From assembly GCA_016711505.1 (NCBI GenBank), contig JADJSV010000001.1, positions 434,001-498,000 on the forward strand: a stretch of DNA of 64,000 nt, written 5' to 3'. This DNA is from Bacteroidota bacterium (GTDB taxonomy: Bacteria; Bacteroidota; Bacteroidia; AKYH767-A; 2013-40CM-41-45). Below the pieces are notes generated by a model. The model had not been told where the DNA came from. It ran no database searches and saw nothing but the letters and a program-made list of their open reading frames with translations. Below, in pieces: positions 19,055 to 26,848 of the stretch (positions within the stretch are counted from its first letter, which is position 1; each line of letters begins with the position of its first letter). Made by a program: the position numbers and the translations under genes.

Positions 19055-20620
19055 TTAGTATAAAATTGTTCGTTGATTGTCTATCGTAATTACCTTTAAA
19101 CCACTCCAATTTTGAAATGGAATTCTTAATTGATTTAGCCCTTCATTTGCTCCTTGTGACACATTAATAACCTCTCTTCCCAAAATATCTGTAAGAACAA
19201 TGGAAATATTCTTCTTTCTATCAGAATAAAAATTCACAATTAAGTCGTTTTCTAAAATTGTTGCACTAAAGAATTTAATATTTTCATTAAGTTCCACATT
19301 CGATCCTGCATCAATTAATTTTGTAAGCCAAATATCTTTATCACCATAATTGATATTAAAGTCCCCATCACTAGAAAGAGAACTGGATACTAATACACAA
19401 GAGTTAGGTTCATTTTTCAGCACAGCTTTCGCAATATCATTTTCACTTCCTCCTAGCGACTTTCCCCATAATAAATTTCCATAACTGTCTATTTCTGCAA
19501 CCCATGCATCGTAGCCACCGTGATTTCCTACAACATATATACTGTCATTGCTCACTGACCATCCAGTGAAAATTATTCCATCATTATCGGTCTTATTTGC
19601 ATTAAAAGAATAATCCAAACCACTACCACCATAACATTTATCCCAAAGAATATTTCCGCTCAAATCAGATTTAAATATCCATATATCACTAAATCCCATA
19701 GCACCGTGCACATCACCATCATTTGAATTGCTTGTACCTACGACATAAAAAGTTTCGTTTAAACCAGCTATTACTTTACATGCTTGATCAACTCCAGATC
19801 CGCCAAATGATTTTGTCCATAGTACAGAACCAGATGTTGATATTTTCGCTACTGCAATATCGGAACCTCCATGATAGTTTGTAAATGAAGTTTGAGAAAC
19901 TCCTGCCAATAAAAAACTGGAATCATCCAACTGACAACAACTATAACCATCATCGAATAAAGAACTTCCAATACACACGTTCCAGTCAATATTCCCTATT
20001 GAATCTAATTTAACCGCCCAATAGTCAATATCACCATGGAATCCAGACACATCCCCATCATTGCTTTCAGTTTTTCCAATTACTAGATAACCTCCATCAA
20101 ATGTTTGAATAGCATCTCTCATCTCATCGTATTCTGTACCACCTAAACATTTTTGCCAGATAATATTTAAATTTGAGTCGACTTCTACAATCCAGAAATC
20201 GCGTGTTCCGACTAAGGGATTCTGAGGCCACACATGATTTCCTGAAACATGACCATCTATTGAAGAAGTAGATCCAGTGAATACAATGTTGCCATTATCC
20301 TTTTGAAATATTCTACAACCATATTCACCAGATGTTCCTCCAAAACTTTTGTCCCAAATTTTATTTCCCAAACTATCTGTTTTTACAATCCAGATATTTA
20401 GAGAACCAGGTGCACCTATATGACCTGAAATATCACCATCATTAGAGGTTTCCGTTCCCATAATGAAGTATCCATCCATATATGATTTATCTTTAATTAG
20501 TGATGTTGGATAGTCTTCATTGCTTCCACCAAAATGCGTGCTCCAGTCAATATTATATACTTGAGAATATAAGTTGTTTAGGAAGAGAAATTGCAGTGCA
20601 AAGACAATTATTGTTTTCAT
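19055..20620 (-). CDS. secreted beta-repeat protein with T9SS-like C-terminal region
   Basis: A signal peptide (MKTIIVFALQFLFLNNLYSQ) is followed by about seven repeats of 55-70 residues containing the phrases SNDGDVSG, DYWAVKLDSIGNIDW, WDKSFGGS and a FxxTG or FLLAG strand. This is a beta-propeller-like array also seen in SBBP-repeat and choice-of-anchor proteins. The repeats carry NDGD acidic loops that might bind calcium. The C-terminal 75 residues (FYSDRKKNISIVLTDILGREV) resemble a type A sorting domain, though the usual YPNP opening is missing. Probably an extracellular protein; binding target unknown. Confidence 0.8.
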   Translation of the reverse strand: MKTIIVFALQFLFLNNLYSQVYNIDWSTHFGGSNEDYPTSLIKDKSYMDGYFIMGTETSNDGDISGHIGAPGSLNIWIVKTDSLGNKIWDKSFGGTSGEYGCRIFQKDNGNIVFTGSTSSIDGHVSGNHVWPQNPLVGTRDFWIVEVDSNLNIIWQKCLGGTEYDEMRDAIQTFDGGYLVIGKTESNDGDVSGFHGDIDYWAVKLDSIGNIDWNVCIGSSLFDDGYSCCQLDDSSFLLAGVSQTSFTNYHGGSDIAVAKISTSGSVLWTKSFGGSGVDQACKVIAGLNETFYVVGTSNSNDGDVHGAMGFSDIWIFKSDLSGNILWDKCYGGSGLDYSFNANKTDNDGIIFTGWSVSNDSIYVVGNHGGYDAWVAEIDSYGNLLWGKSLGGSENDIAKAVLKNEPNSCVLVSSSLSSDGDFNINYGDKDIWLTKLIDAGSNVELNENIKFFSATILENDLIVNFYSDRKKNISIVLTDILGREVINVSQGANEGLNQLRIPFQNWSGLKVITIDNQRTILY

Positions 20621-20815
20621 TACTCTAATTTAATAAAATTTACGTCTGTTGTTTTCGGTTTTTAAAAATATTTCCCAAGTTTCAGACTTCTTATTAATTT
20701 CAATTGAGGTTCCAGAATAAAAAAATTCAAATACTTTTTTTTACCTAACAAATCGAGAAATTTCTTGAAATTTTGTATCTGCTTTTTACAATGATTTGAA
20801 TTACTCCTTGTTCAG

Positions 20816-21256
20816 GTGCGACCTCTCCGAGGTCGGGGTTTACGGCGTATTCTTTTTTCTACCAAGATGTGACCCTTCCAGGGTCAGCGGTCCACAAATT
20901 GCAAAATTATTTGCGATTGTTTATTAATTTACAAAGAATCAAATAAAATGAAATCGGACTTCAATTTTTTATGTTGATGTCAAAATATTACATAAGCATG
21001 TGCTACCTCTACGAGGTCGAGGTTTTCGGCGTATTCTTTATTTTTCCAATTTGTGACCCTTCCAGGGTCAGCGGTCCACAAATTGCAAAATTATTTGCGA
21101 TTGTTTATTAATTTACAAAGAATCAAATAAAATGAAATCGGACTTCAATTTTTTATGTTGCTGTCAAAATATTACATAAGCATGTGCTACCTCTCTGAGG
21201 TCGGGGTCTACGGCGTATTCTTTTTTCTACCAATGTGTGACCCTTCCAGGGTCAGC
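20816..21256. repeat. 184-bp tandem repeat, 2.4 copies, with two small palindromes per unit
   Basis: Units begin at 20816, 21000 and 21184, exactly 184 bp apart; the third stops after 73 bp. Most differences between copies 1 and 2 lie in the first 60 bp, while the last 120 bp are almost identical. Each unit opens with a hairpin of the form ACCTC-nnn-GAGGT, followed by CGGCGTATTCTTT, and then the palindrome GACCCT-TCC-AGGGTC. Nothing in it looks coding. The remaining parts of the 20621-21395 gap hold only AT-rich sequence and the palindrome listed next. Confidence 0.9.
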
Positions 21257-21327
21257 TATTTAGAAGATGCTTGCTAATTTGCAAGTTAGTGTTGAATAAA
21301 TTCTTTTTGAGGTGATTCTTTGCTATC

Positions 21328-21371
21328 AAATAAGTTGGGGTGTAGTCTGTAGACTACACCCCAACTTATTT
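21328..21371. repeat. 44-bp perfect palindrome
   Basis: AAATAAGTTGGGGTGTAGTC at 21328 is mirrored perfectly to 21371 around a central GT, giving arms of 21 bp. It lies 24 bp past the stop of the DUF4294 gene and may terminate it, although no T run follows on that strand. A diverged partial copy of one arm (CACCAACTTGTTTATTT) follows at about 21380-21396. Confidence 0.85.
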
Positions 21372-21395
21372 ATACTCTGCACCAACTTGTTTATT

Positions 21396-21992
21396 TCAAA
21401 ACTGAATTTCTCCCCGCTCTATCTGCTGCACTATCGATTCAATCGTTTTATCATCGCCGATCGGGTCGTATTTGCCTTTAAGATCATGTCCGAAAAGTTT
21501 GGCCATTCCTTGAGCGAAGAATGCATTCATGGAACCTTTGAGGTCTTTTATTAATTCATAGGAACTGTGACCGGTTTCTCTGTCGATGAGTTTGATGAGT
21601 ACTTTTCCCTGGTTGACGCTTAATTTTTTTAATTGATCTTCGAAATCTTTGCGGACTTGTTCTTCTACTCCTTTTCTGTATTTTCTTTTCTCTCTGTCGG
21701 TTTTCATAGTCGACATCTTCGAATTCATTTCATTCAGTTTGACAGCTGCTAATCGCGCATATGGATAAACTTTGATGACATTAAAACGCAAACGATAATA
21801 GGCCTGGAGATTCTTTAAATAATCGGGGCCCTCTGCTTCTACTGTTACTAAATGTAAATTGACCACATAAATAGTGTCTTCCTCTTCAATGATGTAAGGC
21901 AACATTTTTCCTTTTAGCGTGTCTTGTGAAAAAGCGGAAACTGAAGCAAGGATGCTAAGTAGAAAGATTATAAAAACGCCTGATTTTTTCAT
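21396..21992 (-). CDS. DUF4294 family exported protein
   Basis: A signal peptide ending near ASVSAFSQ is followed by the DUF4294 pattern: VVNLHLVTVEAEG, LQAYYRLRFNVIKVYPYARLAAVKL, then a basic helix (REKRKYRKGVEEQVRKDFE) and KVLIKLIDRETG. The family is confined to Bacteroidota and has no known function. It lies 26 bp downstream of accC on the same strand, so it may be co-transcribed; the role of that pairing is unknown. Confidence 0.88.
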   Translation of the reverse strand: MKKSGVFIIFLLSILASVSAFSQDTLKGKMLPYIIEEEDTIYVVNLHLVTVEAEGPDYLKNLQAYYRLRFNVIKVYPYARLAAVKLNEMNSKMSTMKTDREKRKYRKGVEEQVRKDFEDQLKKLSVNQGKVLIKLIDRETGHSSYELIKDLKGSMNAFFAQGMAKLFGHDLKGKYDPIGDDKTIESIVQQIERGEIQF

Positions 21993-22018
21993 TTTTCGGA
22001 GTATTCCAACAAACGTGC

Positions 22019-23512
22019 CTAATCGTTATTTCTCAGACGGTTTTGTTTCCACATGGAAACGGATTGAGTGGCTGTTTGATTGTTTGCAGTGGCTTTTATT
22101 CCTTTCTGCATCGTTTTTACGGCCAATAAAGCAGCTATTTTCATTTCATCTTCAGCCGATGCTTTCGCTGAACCGGGAACAAAATATTTTTTTACAAAAT
22201 GCGTATCAAAATTTCCACTGATAAATGCTTCATGATTCATTACAAACCGGCAAAAAGGCAAAGTCGTTTTTACTCCACTGATCTGATAGTCGTCGATCGC
22301 ACGGATCATTCTGTCGATCGACTCTTTTCTGTCTTTGCCGTATGTGATCAACTTAGCAATCATCGGATCATAATAGATCGGAATTTCCATTCCTTCTTCA
22401 TAGGCATCATCACATCGTACGCCCGGACCTTGTGGAGCTTTGTAAGATTGCAGTGTTCCGATATCAGGTAAAAAATTATTTTCAGGATCTTCTGCATACA
22501 CACGGATCTCCATTGCATGTCCTAAAATTTTCAGGTCTTCCTGTTTGAATGAAAGTTTCTCTCCTCTTGCAACCTTGATCTGTTCTTTTACAAGATCAAG
22601 TCCTGTGATATATTCTGTGACCGGATGTTCTACCTGCAAGCGGGTATTCATTTCAAGAAAATAAAAATTCAGATTTTCATCTAATAAAAATTCAACTGTT
22701 CCTGCACCGAAATATTTACAAGCCTTAGCAACCTGCACAGCACAGCGACCCATTTCTTCGCGGATCTTTTCGGTCAGAACCGATGAAGGTGCTTCTTCAA
22801 TTACTTTCTGATGTCGACGCTGTACACTGCATTCTCTTTCGAAAAGATGTACAACATTTCCGTGTGTATCACCTAACACCTGGATCTCTATATGTCGTGG
22901 TGAGCCCACATATCTTTCTATGAAAACTGCACCATCACCAAAACTTGAGATCGCTTCGCTGACAGCAAGTTTCATCTGCTCTTCAAACTCTTCTTTATTC
23001 TGAACGATGCGCATACCTTTTCCACCACCGCCCGCAGATGCTTTAATCAAAATCGGAAAACCAATTTTCTCTGCGATCAACTTTGCTTCATTCACATCAT
23101 CAATTGCTTTTGCAGTGCCCGGTACTAATGGAATATTATGCGATTCTGCCGTTGCTTTTGCAGCGAGTTTACTTCCCATCATGCGCATTGAATCACCCGT
23201 CGGACCAACAAAAATAATTCCCGAAGCTTTTACCAGATCAGCGAATGCTGCATTCTCAGAAAGAAAACCATAACCGGGATGAATGGCATCAGCACCTGTA
23301 TCTTTAGCGGCTTTGATAATATTCTCCATCACCAGATAACTCTGCGATGAAGGCGCCGGACCAATACAAACCGCTTCATCAGCATACCGAACATGCAATG
23401 CATTTCTATCTGCTTCCGAAAAAACAGCAACCGTCTTAATCCCCATCTCCCGCGCTGAACGCATTACCCGGATGGCGATCTCGCCGCGGTTAGCTATTAG
23501 TAGTTTTTTCAT
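22019..23512 (-). CDS. accC: acetyl-CoA carboxylase biotin carboxylase subunit
   Basis: Biotin carboxylase performs the ATP-dependent carboxylation of biotin on its carrier protein, the first step of fatty acid synthesis (or of propionyl-CoA carboxylation in related complexes). The N-terminal domain starts KKLLIANRGEIAIRVMRSARE; the ATP-grasp region has the glycine-rich loop KASAGGGGKGMRIV; the catalytic stretch EMNTRLQVEHPVTE is complete. At 497 residues it is longer than E. coli AccC (about 450) because of a C-terminal tail, a form also found in acyl-CoA carboxylases, so a propionyl-CoA role is possible. No biotin carrier gene is adjacent. Confidence 0.93.
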   Translation of the reverse strand: MKKLLIANRGEIAIRVMRSAREMGIKTVAVFSEADRNALHVRYADEAVCIGPAPSSQSYLVMENIIKAAKDTGADAIHPGYGFLSENAAFADLVKASGIIFVGPTGDSMRMMGSKLAAKATAESHNIPLVPGTAKAIDDVNEAKLIAEKIGFPILIKASAGGGGKGMRIVQNKEEFEEQMKLAVSEAISSFGDGAVFIERYVGSPRHIEIQVLGDTHGNVVHLFERECSVQRRHQKVIEEAPSSVLTEKIREEMGRCAVQVAKACKYFGAGTVEFLLDENLNFYFLEMNTRLQVEHPVTEYITGLDLVKEQIKVARGEKLSFKQEDLKILGHAMEIRVYAEDPENNFLPDIGTLQSYKAPQGPGVRCDDAYEEGMEIPIYYDPMIAKLITYGKDRKESIDRMIRAIDDYQISGVKTTLPFCRFVMNHEAFISGNFDTHFVKKYFVPGSAKASAEDEMKIAALLAVKTMQKGIKATANNQTATQSVSMWKQNRLRNND

Positions 23513-23521
23513 TTTTATCTA

Positions 23522-23708
23522 GTTGGTGAGTGGTAATTAGTGAGTAGTGAGTAGCACTGTTTTCAATCCTTTCAACTGGATGCTTCGATCGACTGTATTG
23601 GTGAGTATTAATTGGTAAGTAGTAATTAGTGAGTGGTGAATAGCAAAGTATACGAGATGTTAGAACGGTTATTATGCTTGACCTTTGACCTCTGACCTTT
23701 GACCTATT
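23522..23708. repeat. heptamer-period intergenic repeats (GTGAGTA and TGACCTT types)
   Basis: Two blocks of GTGAGTA-type heptamers occur near 23525-23552 and 23600-23643, and a TGACCTT block (TTGACCT, TTGACCT, CTGACCT, TTGACCT) at 23678-23705 followed by a T run. The stretch lies between speB and accC, both on the minus strand, so it is the 3' region of speB. The TGACC block is the same type as the one beyond the other end of speB. Confidence 0.7.
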
Positions 23709-23731
23709 TTTTTACTTCCTTGAAACTTCAT

Positions 23732-24613
23732 TTACTTCTTAACAGAATGATACCCTATCAACCGATACACAAGTTTCGCCAACGTAGACTCCGACAGAAT
23801 GCTTCCTTCAATCGGTGCACATTTCAGAACATCAAATCCGATCACTTCTCTTTCTGCGAAAACTCTGCGGAGAAATTGTAAAGTCTCAGACCAGAATAAT
23901 CCGTTTGGTTCTGCTGTACCTACTGCAGGCATGATAGACGGATCAAATCCATCGGCATCAATTGAAAGGTACACATGTTTTGGTAAACATGCAATTGCTT
24001 TATCCATCCACTTGTCGTCTTTACGGATCTGATGTGCGTAAAAAGTATTGATGATATCTGACGACTTGATAAGATCTGCTTCTTCTTTGCATTGAGCGCG
24101 GATACCGATCTGTACCAGTGGAACAGTCATATCGTGCACACGTTTCATCACTGAAGCGTGAGAATAAATATTATCGTGATACGATTCACGGAGATCAGAG
24201 TGTGCATCGATCTGCAGCACTGCCATTTCCGGATATTTTCTTCTGTGCGCACGGACAAAACCATTTGTTACCGTATGTTCAGCTCCCAATGAAACAACAT
24301 ATTTTCCGGCATTGATGTGCTTTGTTGTTTCTTCATCGATCAGGATCATTGCTGCTTCATCGACCTTCGTACCGAAATCCATTTCTTCCATCGTCACAAT
24401 TCCTCCATTACGATAGCTTTCAGCATCGAGCTCTTCATCATAGAATTCAACAAAATGAGAAGCACTCACAATTGCTGCAGGACCTTTTGCTGATCCTTCA
24501 AGGTAAGAGGAAGTATGTTCGTATGGTACTTGCTGGATGACGTACTTTGCAGTTTGATAGTCGGTTTCGTCCGGAAGGGCCAGAAAGCCGTCTGCGGCGG
24601 GGAGTTGGTTCAT
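23732..24613 (-). CDS. speB: agmatinase-like ureohydrolase
   Basis: Ureohydrolases split guanidino compounds to urea with a binuclear manganese centre; agmatinase makes putrescine. Metal motifs are complete: SLGAEHTVT, QIDAHSDLRE and SIDADGFDPS. The length (about 293 residues) fits SpeB and is close to arginase and formimidoylglutamase, so agmatine as substrate is an inference from overall resemblance. The start at MNQLPAADGF is preferred; the in-frame ATG at 24634 would lie within the TCAAGGG repeat tract upstream. Both flanks carry TGACCTT-type repeats. Confidence 0.88.
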   Translation of the reverse strand: MNQLPAADGFLALPDETDYQTAKYVIQQVPYEHTSSYLEGSAKGPAAIVSASHFVEFYDEELDAESYRNGGIVTMEEMDFGTKVDEAAMILIDEETTKHINAGKYVVSLGAEHTVTNGFVRAHRRKYPEMAVLQIDAHSDLRESYHDNIYSHASVMKRVHDMTVPLVQIGIRAQCKEEADLIKSSDIINTFYAHQIRKDDKWMDKAIACLPKHVYLSIDADGFDPSIMPAVGTAEPNGLFWSETLQFLRRVFAEREVIGFDVLKCAPIEGSILSESTLAKLVYRLIGYHSVKK

Positions 24614-24620
24614 TATTTTC

Positions 24621-24769
24621 AGGTCAAGGGTCAAAGGTCAAGGGTTAGTTTGGCCGGTACTTATTTTGATATTTTATTTTATAGGTAACTTTTTTATGGT
24701 AGTAAGGTCAAAGATCAAGGGTCAAAGATCATTCGTGTTTTCTGACCTTTGACCCTTGACCTTTGACCT
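24621..24769. repeat. heptamer-repeat hairpin (TGACCTT type)
   Basis: Arms 24704-24731 and 24743-24769 consist of TCAAAGG/TCAAGGG heptamers and their reverse complements (TGACCTT TGACCCT TGACCTT TGACCTC). They pair at 25 of 27 positions around a loop of about 11 nt. A single-arm block of the same heptamers lies at 24621-24648. The hairpin sits 8 bp past the sucC stop on the minus strand, where it could terminate or protect the sucC transcript. Confidence 0.85.
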
Positions 24770-24777
24770 CTAAAAAT

Positions 24778-25971
24778 TTACTTCTTAAGTACTGTATTCA
24801 CCAGATCCGCTGCTTCTTTCAACTGTATAGCTGAGAAAACTTTCAATCCACTTTCGTCGATGATCTTTTTGGCTTCAACTGCATTTGTTCCCTGTAATCT
24901 TACGATGATTGGAACCGGAATTTCTCCGATATTTTTATAAGCATCAACAATTCCCTGCGCAACTCTGTCGCAACGAACGATACCACCAAAGATGTTCACT
25001 AATATTGCTTTTACATTCGGATCTTTCAGAATGATCCGGAATGCCTGCTCAACACGTGCTGCATTTGCTGTACCACCTACGTCTAGAAAGTTAGCAGGCT
25101 CTCCGCCGGCAAGCTTGATGATATCCATCGTAGCCATTGCAAGTCCGGCGCCATTCACCATGCAACCGACATTACCGTCCAGTTTTACATAGTTCAGATT
25201 ATGCTCGCCTGCTTCTACTTCTGTTGCATCTTCTTCGGTAACATCACGCATTGCAAGGTAATCAGGATGACGGAACAATCCGTTTTCGTCAAAGTTTACT
25301 TTTGCATCAACTGCAATGATCTTATCATCTGAAGTTTTAAGAACAGGATTGATCTCAAACATCGATGCATCAATTGAATCGTATGCTTTATAAAGTGAAG
25401 CAATGAATTTTGTCATTTGCTTAAAAGCTTCTCCACTCAGGCCAAGATTGAAAGCGATCTTTCTTGTTTGAAATCCCTGAAGCCCTACAGAAGGATCGAT
25501 CTCTTCTTTGTGAATCAGATGCGGATTGTGTTCTGCAACTTCTTCTATGTCCATTCCACCTTCTGTCGAATACATGATGATATTTCTACCAGTCTGACGA
25601 TTCAGAAGTACGCTTACATAAAACTCTTTCGTTGGAGATGCACCCGGATAATAAACATCCTGAGCTACTAATACTTTGTTTACTTTCTTTCCCTGCGGAC
25701 CGGTTTGCGGAGTGATGAGATTCATTCCGATAATATTGGTCGCTCTTTCTTTTACTTCATCAAGACTTTTGGCAAGCTTCACGCCACCGCCTTTTCCACG
25801 GCCACCAGCATGGATCTGAGCTTTGATCACCCACCAGTTGGTTCCGGTAGTTTTTGTTAACTCTTTCGCGGCTTCAACTGCTTGTTCAGGAGTATCTGCA
25901 ACGATTCCTTCCTGAATGCCTACACCAAATGATTTTAAAATCGATTTTCCTTGATATTCGTGAATATTCAT
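24778..25971 (-). CDS. sucC: succinate--CoA ligase (ADP-forming) subunit beta
   Basis: SucC carries the nucleotide and succinate sites of succinyl-CoA synthetase in the TCA cycle. The protein opens MNIHEYQGKSILKSFGV, shows the ATP-grasp stretch KAQIHAGGRGKGGGVKLAKS, the phrase MFEINPVLKTSDDKIIAVDAK, and the C-terminal flavodoxin-like part with FLDVGGTANAARVEQAF and VNIFGGIVRCD. Length (397) is standard. sucD is not adjacent, which is common in Bacteroidota. A TAnnTTTG box lies upstream on the same strand. Confidence 0.97.
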   Translation of the reverse strand: MNIHEYQGKSILKSFGVGIQEGIVADTPEQAVEAAKELTKTTGTNWWVIKAQIHAGGRGKGGGVKLAKSLDEVKERATNIIGMNLITPQTGPQGKKVNKVLVAQDVYYPGASPTKEFYVSVLLNRQTGRNIIMYSTEGGMDIEEVAEHNPHLIHKEEIDPSVGLQGFQTRKIAFNLGLSGEAFKQMTKFIASLYKAYDSIDASMFEINPVLKTSDDKIIAVDAKVNFDENGLFRHPDYLAMRDVTEEDATEVEAGEHNLNYVKLDGNVGCMVNGAGLAMATMDIIKLAGGEPANFLDVGGTANAARVEQAFRIILKDPNVKAILVNIFGGIVRCDRVAQGIVDAYKNIGEIPVPIIVRLQGTNAVEAKKIIDESGLKVFSAIQLKEAADLVNTVLKK

Positions 25972-26013
25972 GTGATAGTATTAGTAAACAATGTCAACAT
26001 GGCATTGCGGCCA

Positions 26014-26021
26014 CAAAAATA
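26014..26021 (-). promoter_or_regulatory. possible -7 box upstream of sucC
   Basis: On the minus strand this reads TATTTTTG, matching TAnnTTTG, 43 bp before the sucC start. No good TTG is seen at the -33 distance, so the call rests on the -7 box alone. Confidence 0.4.
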
Positions 26022-26202
26022 AAATTTTTAAGCTATCGGAGGGGAAATATTTAAGAAATGTGGATATATTATTAAGATTGGAGGATTTTAGGATTGAAGG
26101 ATTAAGAGTTGTCTAGGTTATCGGTTTTATGGGGTTAGGGTGTTTCATATTATCTGGCACTACTTAAACACTTTAAACCAAAATTCTTCCAAGCCTCAAA
26201 CT

Positions 26203-26730
26203 TTACTGATTTAAGTAAGTCTTTTTAATAAACTTCACATGGTGACGTTCATGAACCAGCACCATATAGATCAAAGCCCTGATGCTTACTTCTGCTCCAT
26301 TTGCAATTCCTACATCATCCAGGCTGTTCTGATCCATATTCATGATCATATGAACCGTTGATTGCCGGACAGCATACAATTCTTCTCCAATATCCTTTAA
26401 TGTTCTTGTTGAATAATTGCTGTTTCTGACGTAATCATTTTCTTCAAATCCGGGCAATGCTTGCCTCTCACCACGCATAAAACATAAGATCCGGTATGTT
26501 AGAATTCGTTCAGTATCCAGGATATGCCCCAGCACTTCCTTAACAGACCATTTTCCTTCCTGATACCGGTTATCACCTTGCTTTTCGGGAAGCGATTTTA
26601 TAAATTGGTGGGTAAGTTCACCTTGTGCTACCAGTCCTTTGAACATATCATTTTCCATGATATGCTGGCGGTAAGATTCATAGTAATCGCTGATAGTACC
26701 TTGTGCTGGTGGAAGAATTGGTGTGGCCAT
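26203..26730 (-). CDS. DinB family protein
   Basis: A four-helix-bundle DinB-like protein of 175 residues. The metal-binding histidines typical of the fold are placed at KEVLGHILDTERI and at HERHHVKFIKK near the C-terminus, and KWSVKEVLGHI is the recurring family phrase. DinB-like proteins are often thiol transferases (bacillithiol or other cofactor dependent) or damage-induced proteins of unknown activity; substrate cannot be read here. It stands alone, divergent from the CBM9/DUF5916 gene. Confidence 0.88.
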   Translation of the reverse strand: MATPILPPAQGTISDYYESYRQHIMENDMFKGLVAQGELTHQFIKSLPEKQGDNRYQEGKWSVKEVLGHILDTERILTYRILCFMRGERQALPGFEENDYVRNSNYSTRTLKDIGEELYAVRQSTVHMIMNMDQNSLDDVGIANGAEVSIRALIYMVLVHERHHVKFIKKTYLNQ

Positions 26731-26820
26731 GTTGTAACTTTTGTTGATGCAATATAGCTTAAATATTTTTCTGCTGAGACTCTTAACTTTTCATTAACCG
26801 CAAATATATCGGCAGTTTAT

Positions 26821-26828
26821 TACGTTTG
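26821..26828 (+). promoter_or_regulatory. possible -7 box upstream of the CBM9/DUF5916 gene
   Basis: TACGTTTG matches the Bacteroidota -7 consensus and lies 20 bp before the ATG at 26849, implying a short leader. A convincing -33 element is not seen. Confidence 0.45.
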
Positions 26829-26848
26829 TCTATCTACTCGAAAAACAG

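Noticed and set aside
20816..21256. CRISPR array
   Set aside because: The repeat unit is 184 bp with no short repeat-spacer alternation; spacers would have to be identical between units.
23678..24769. CRISPR-like short repeats
   Set aside because: Units are 7 bp and contiguous, with no unique spacers and no cas genes.
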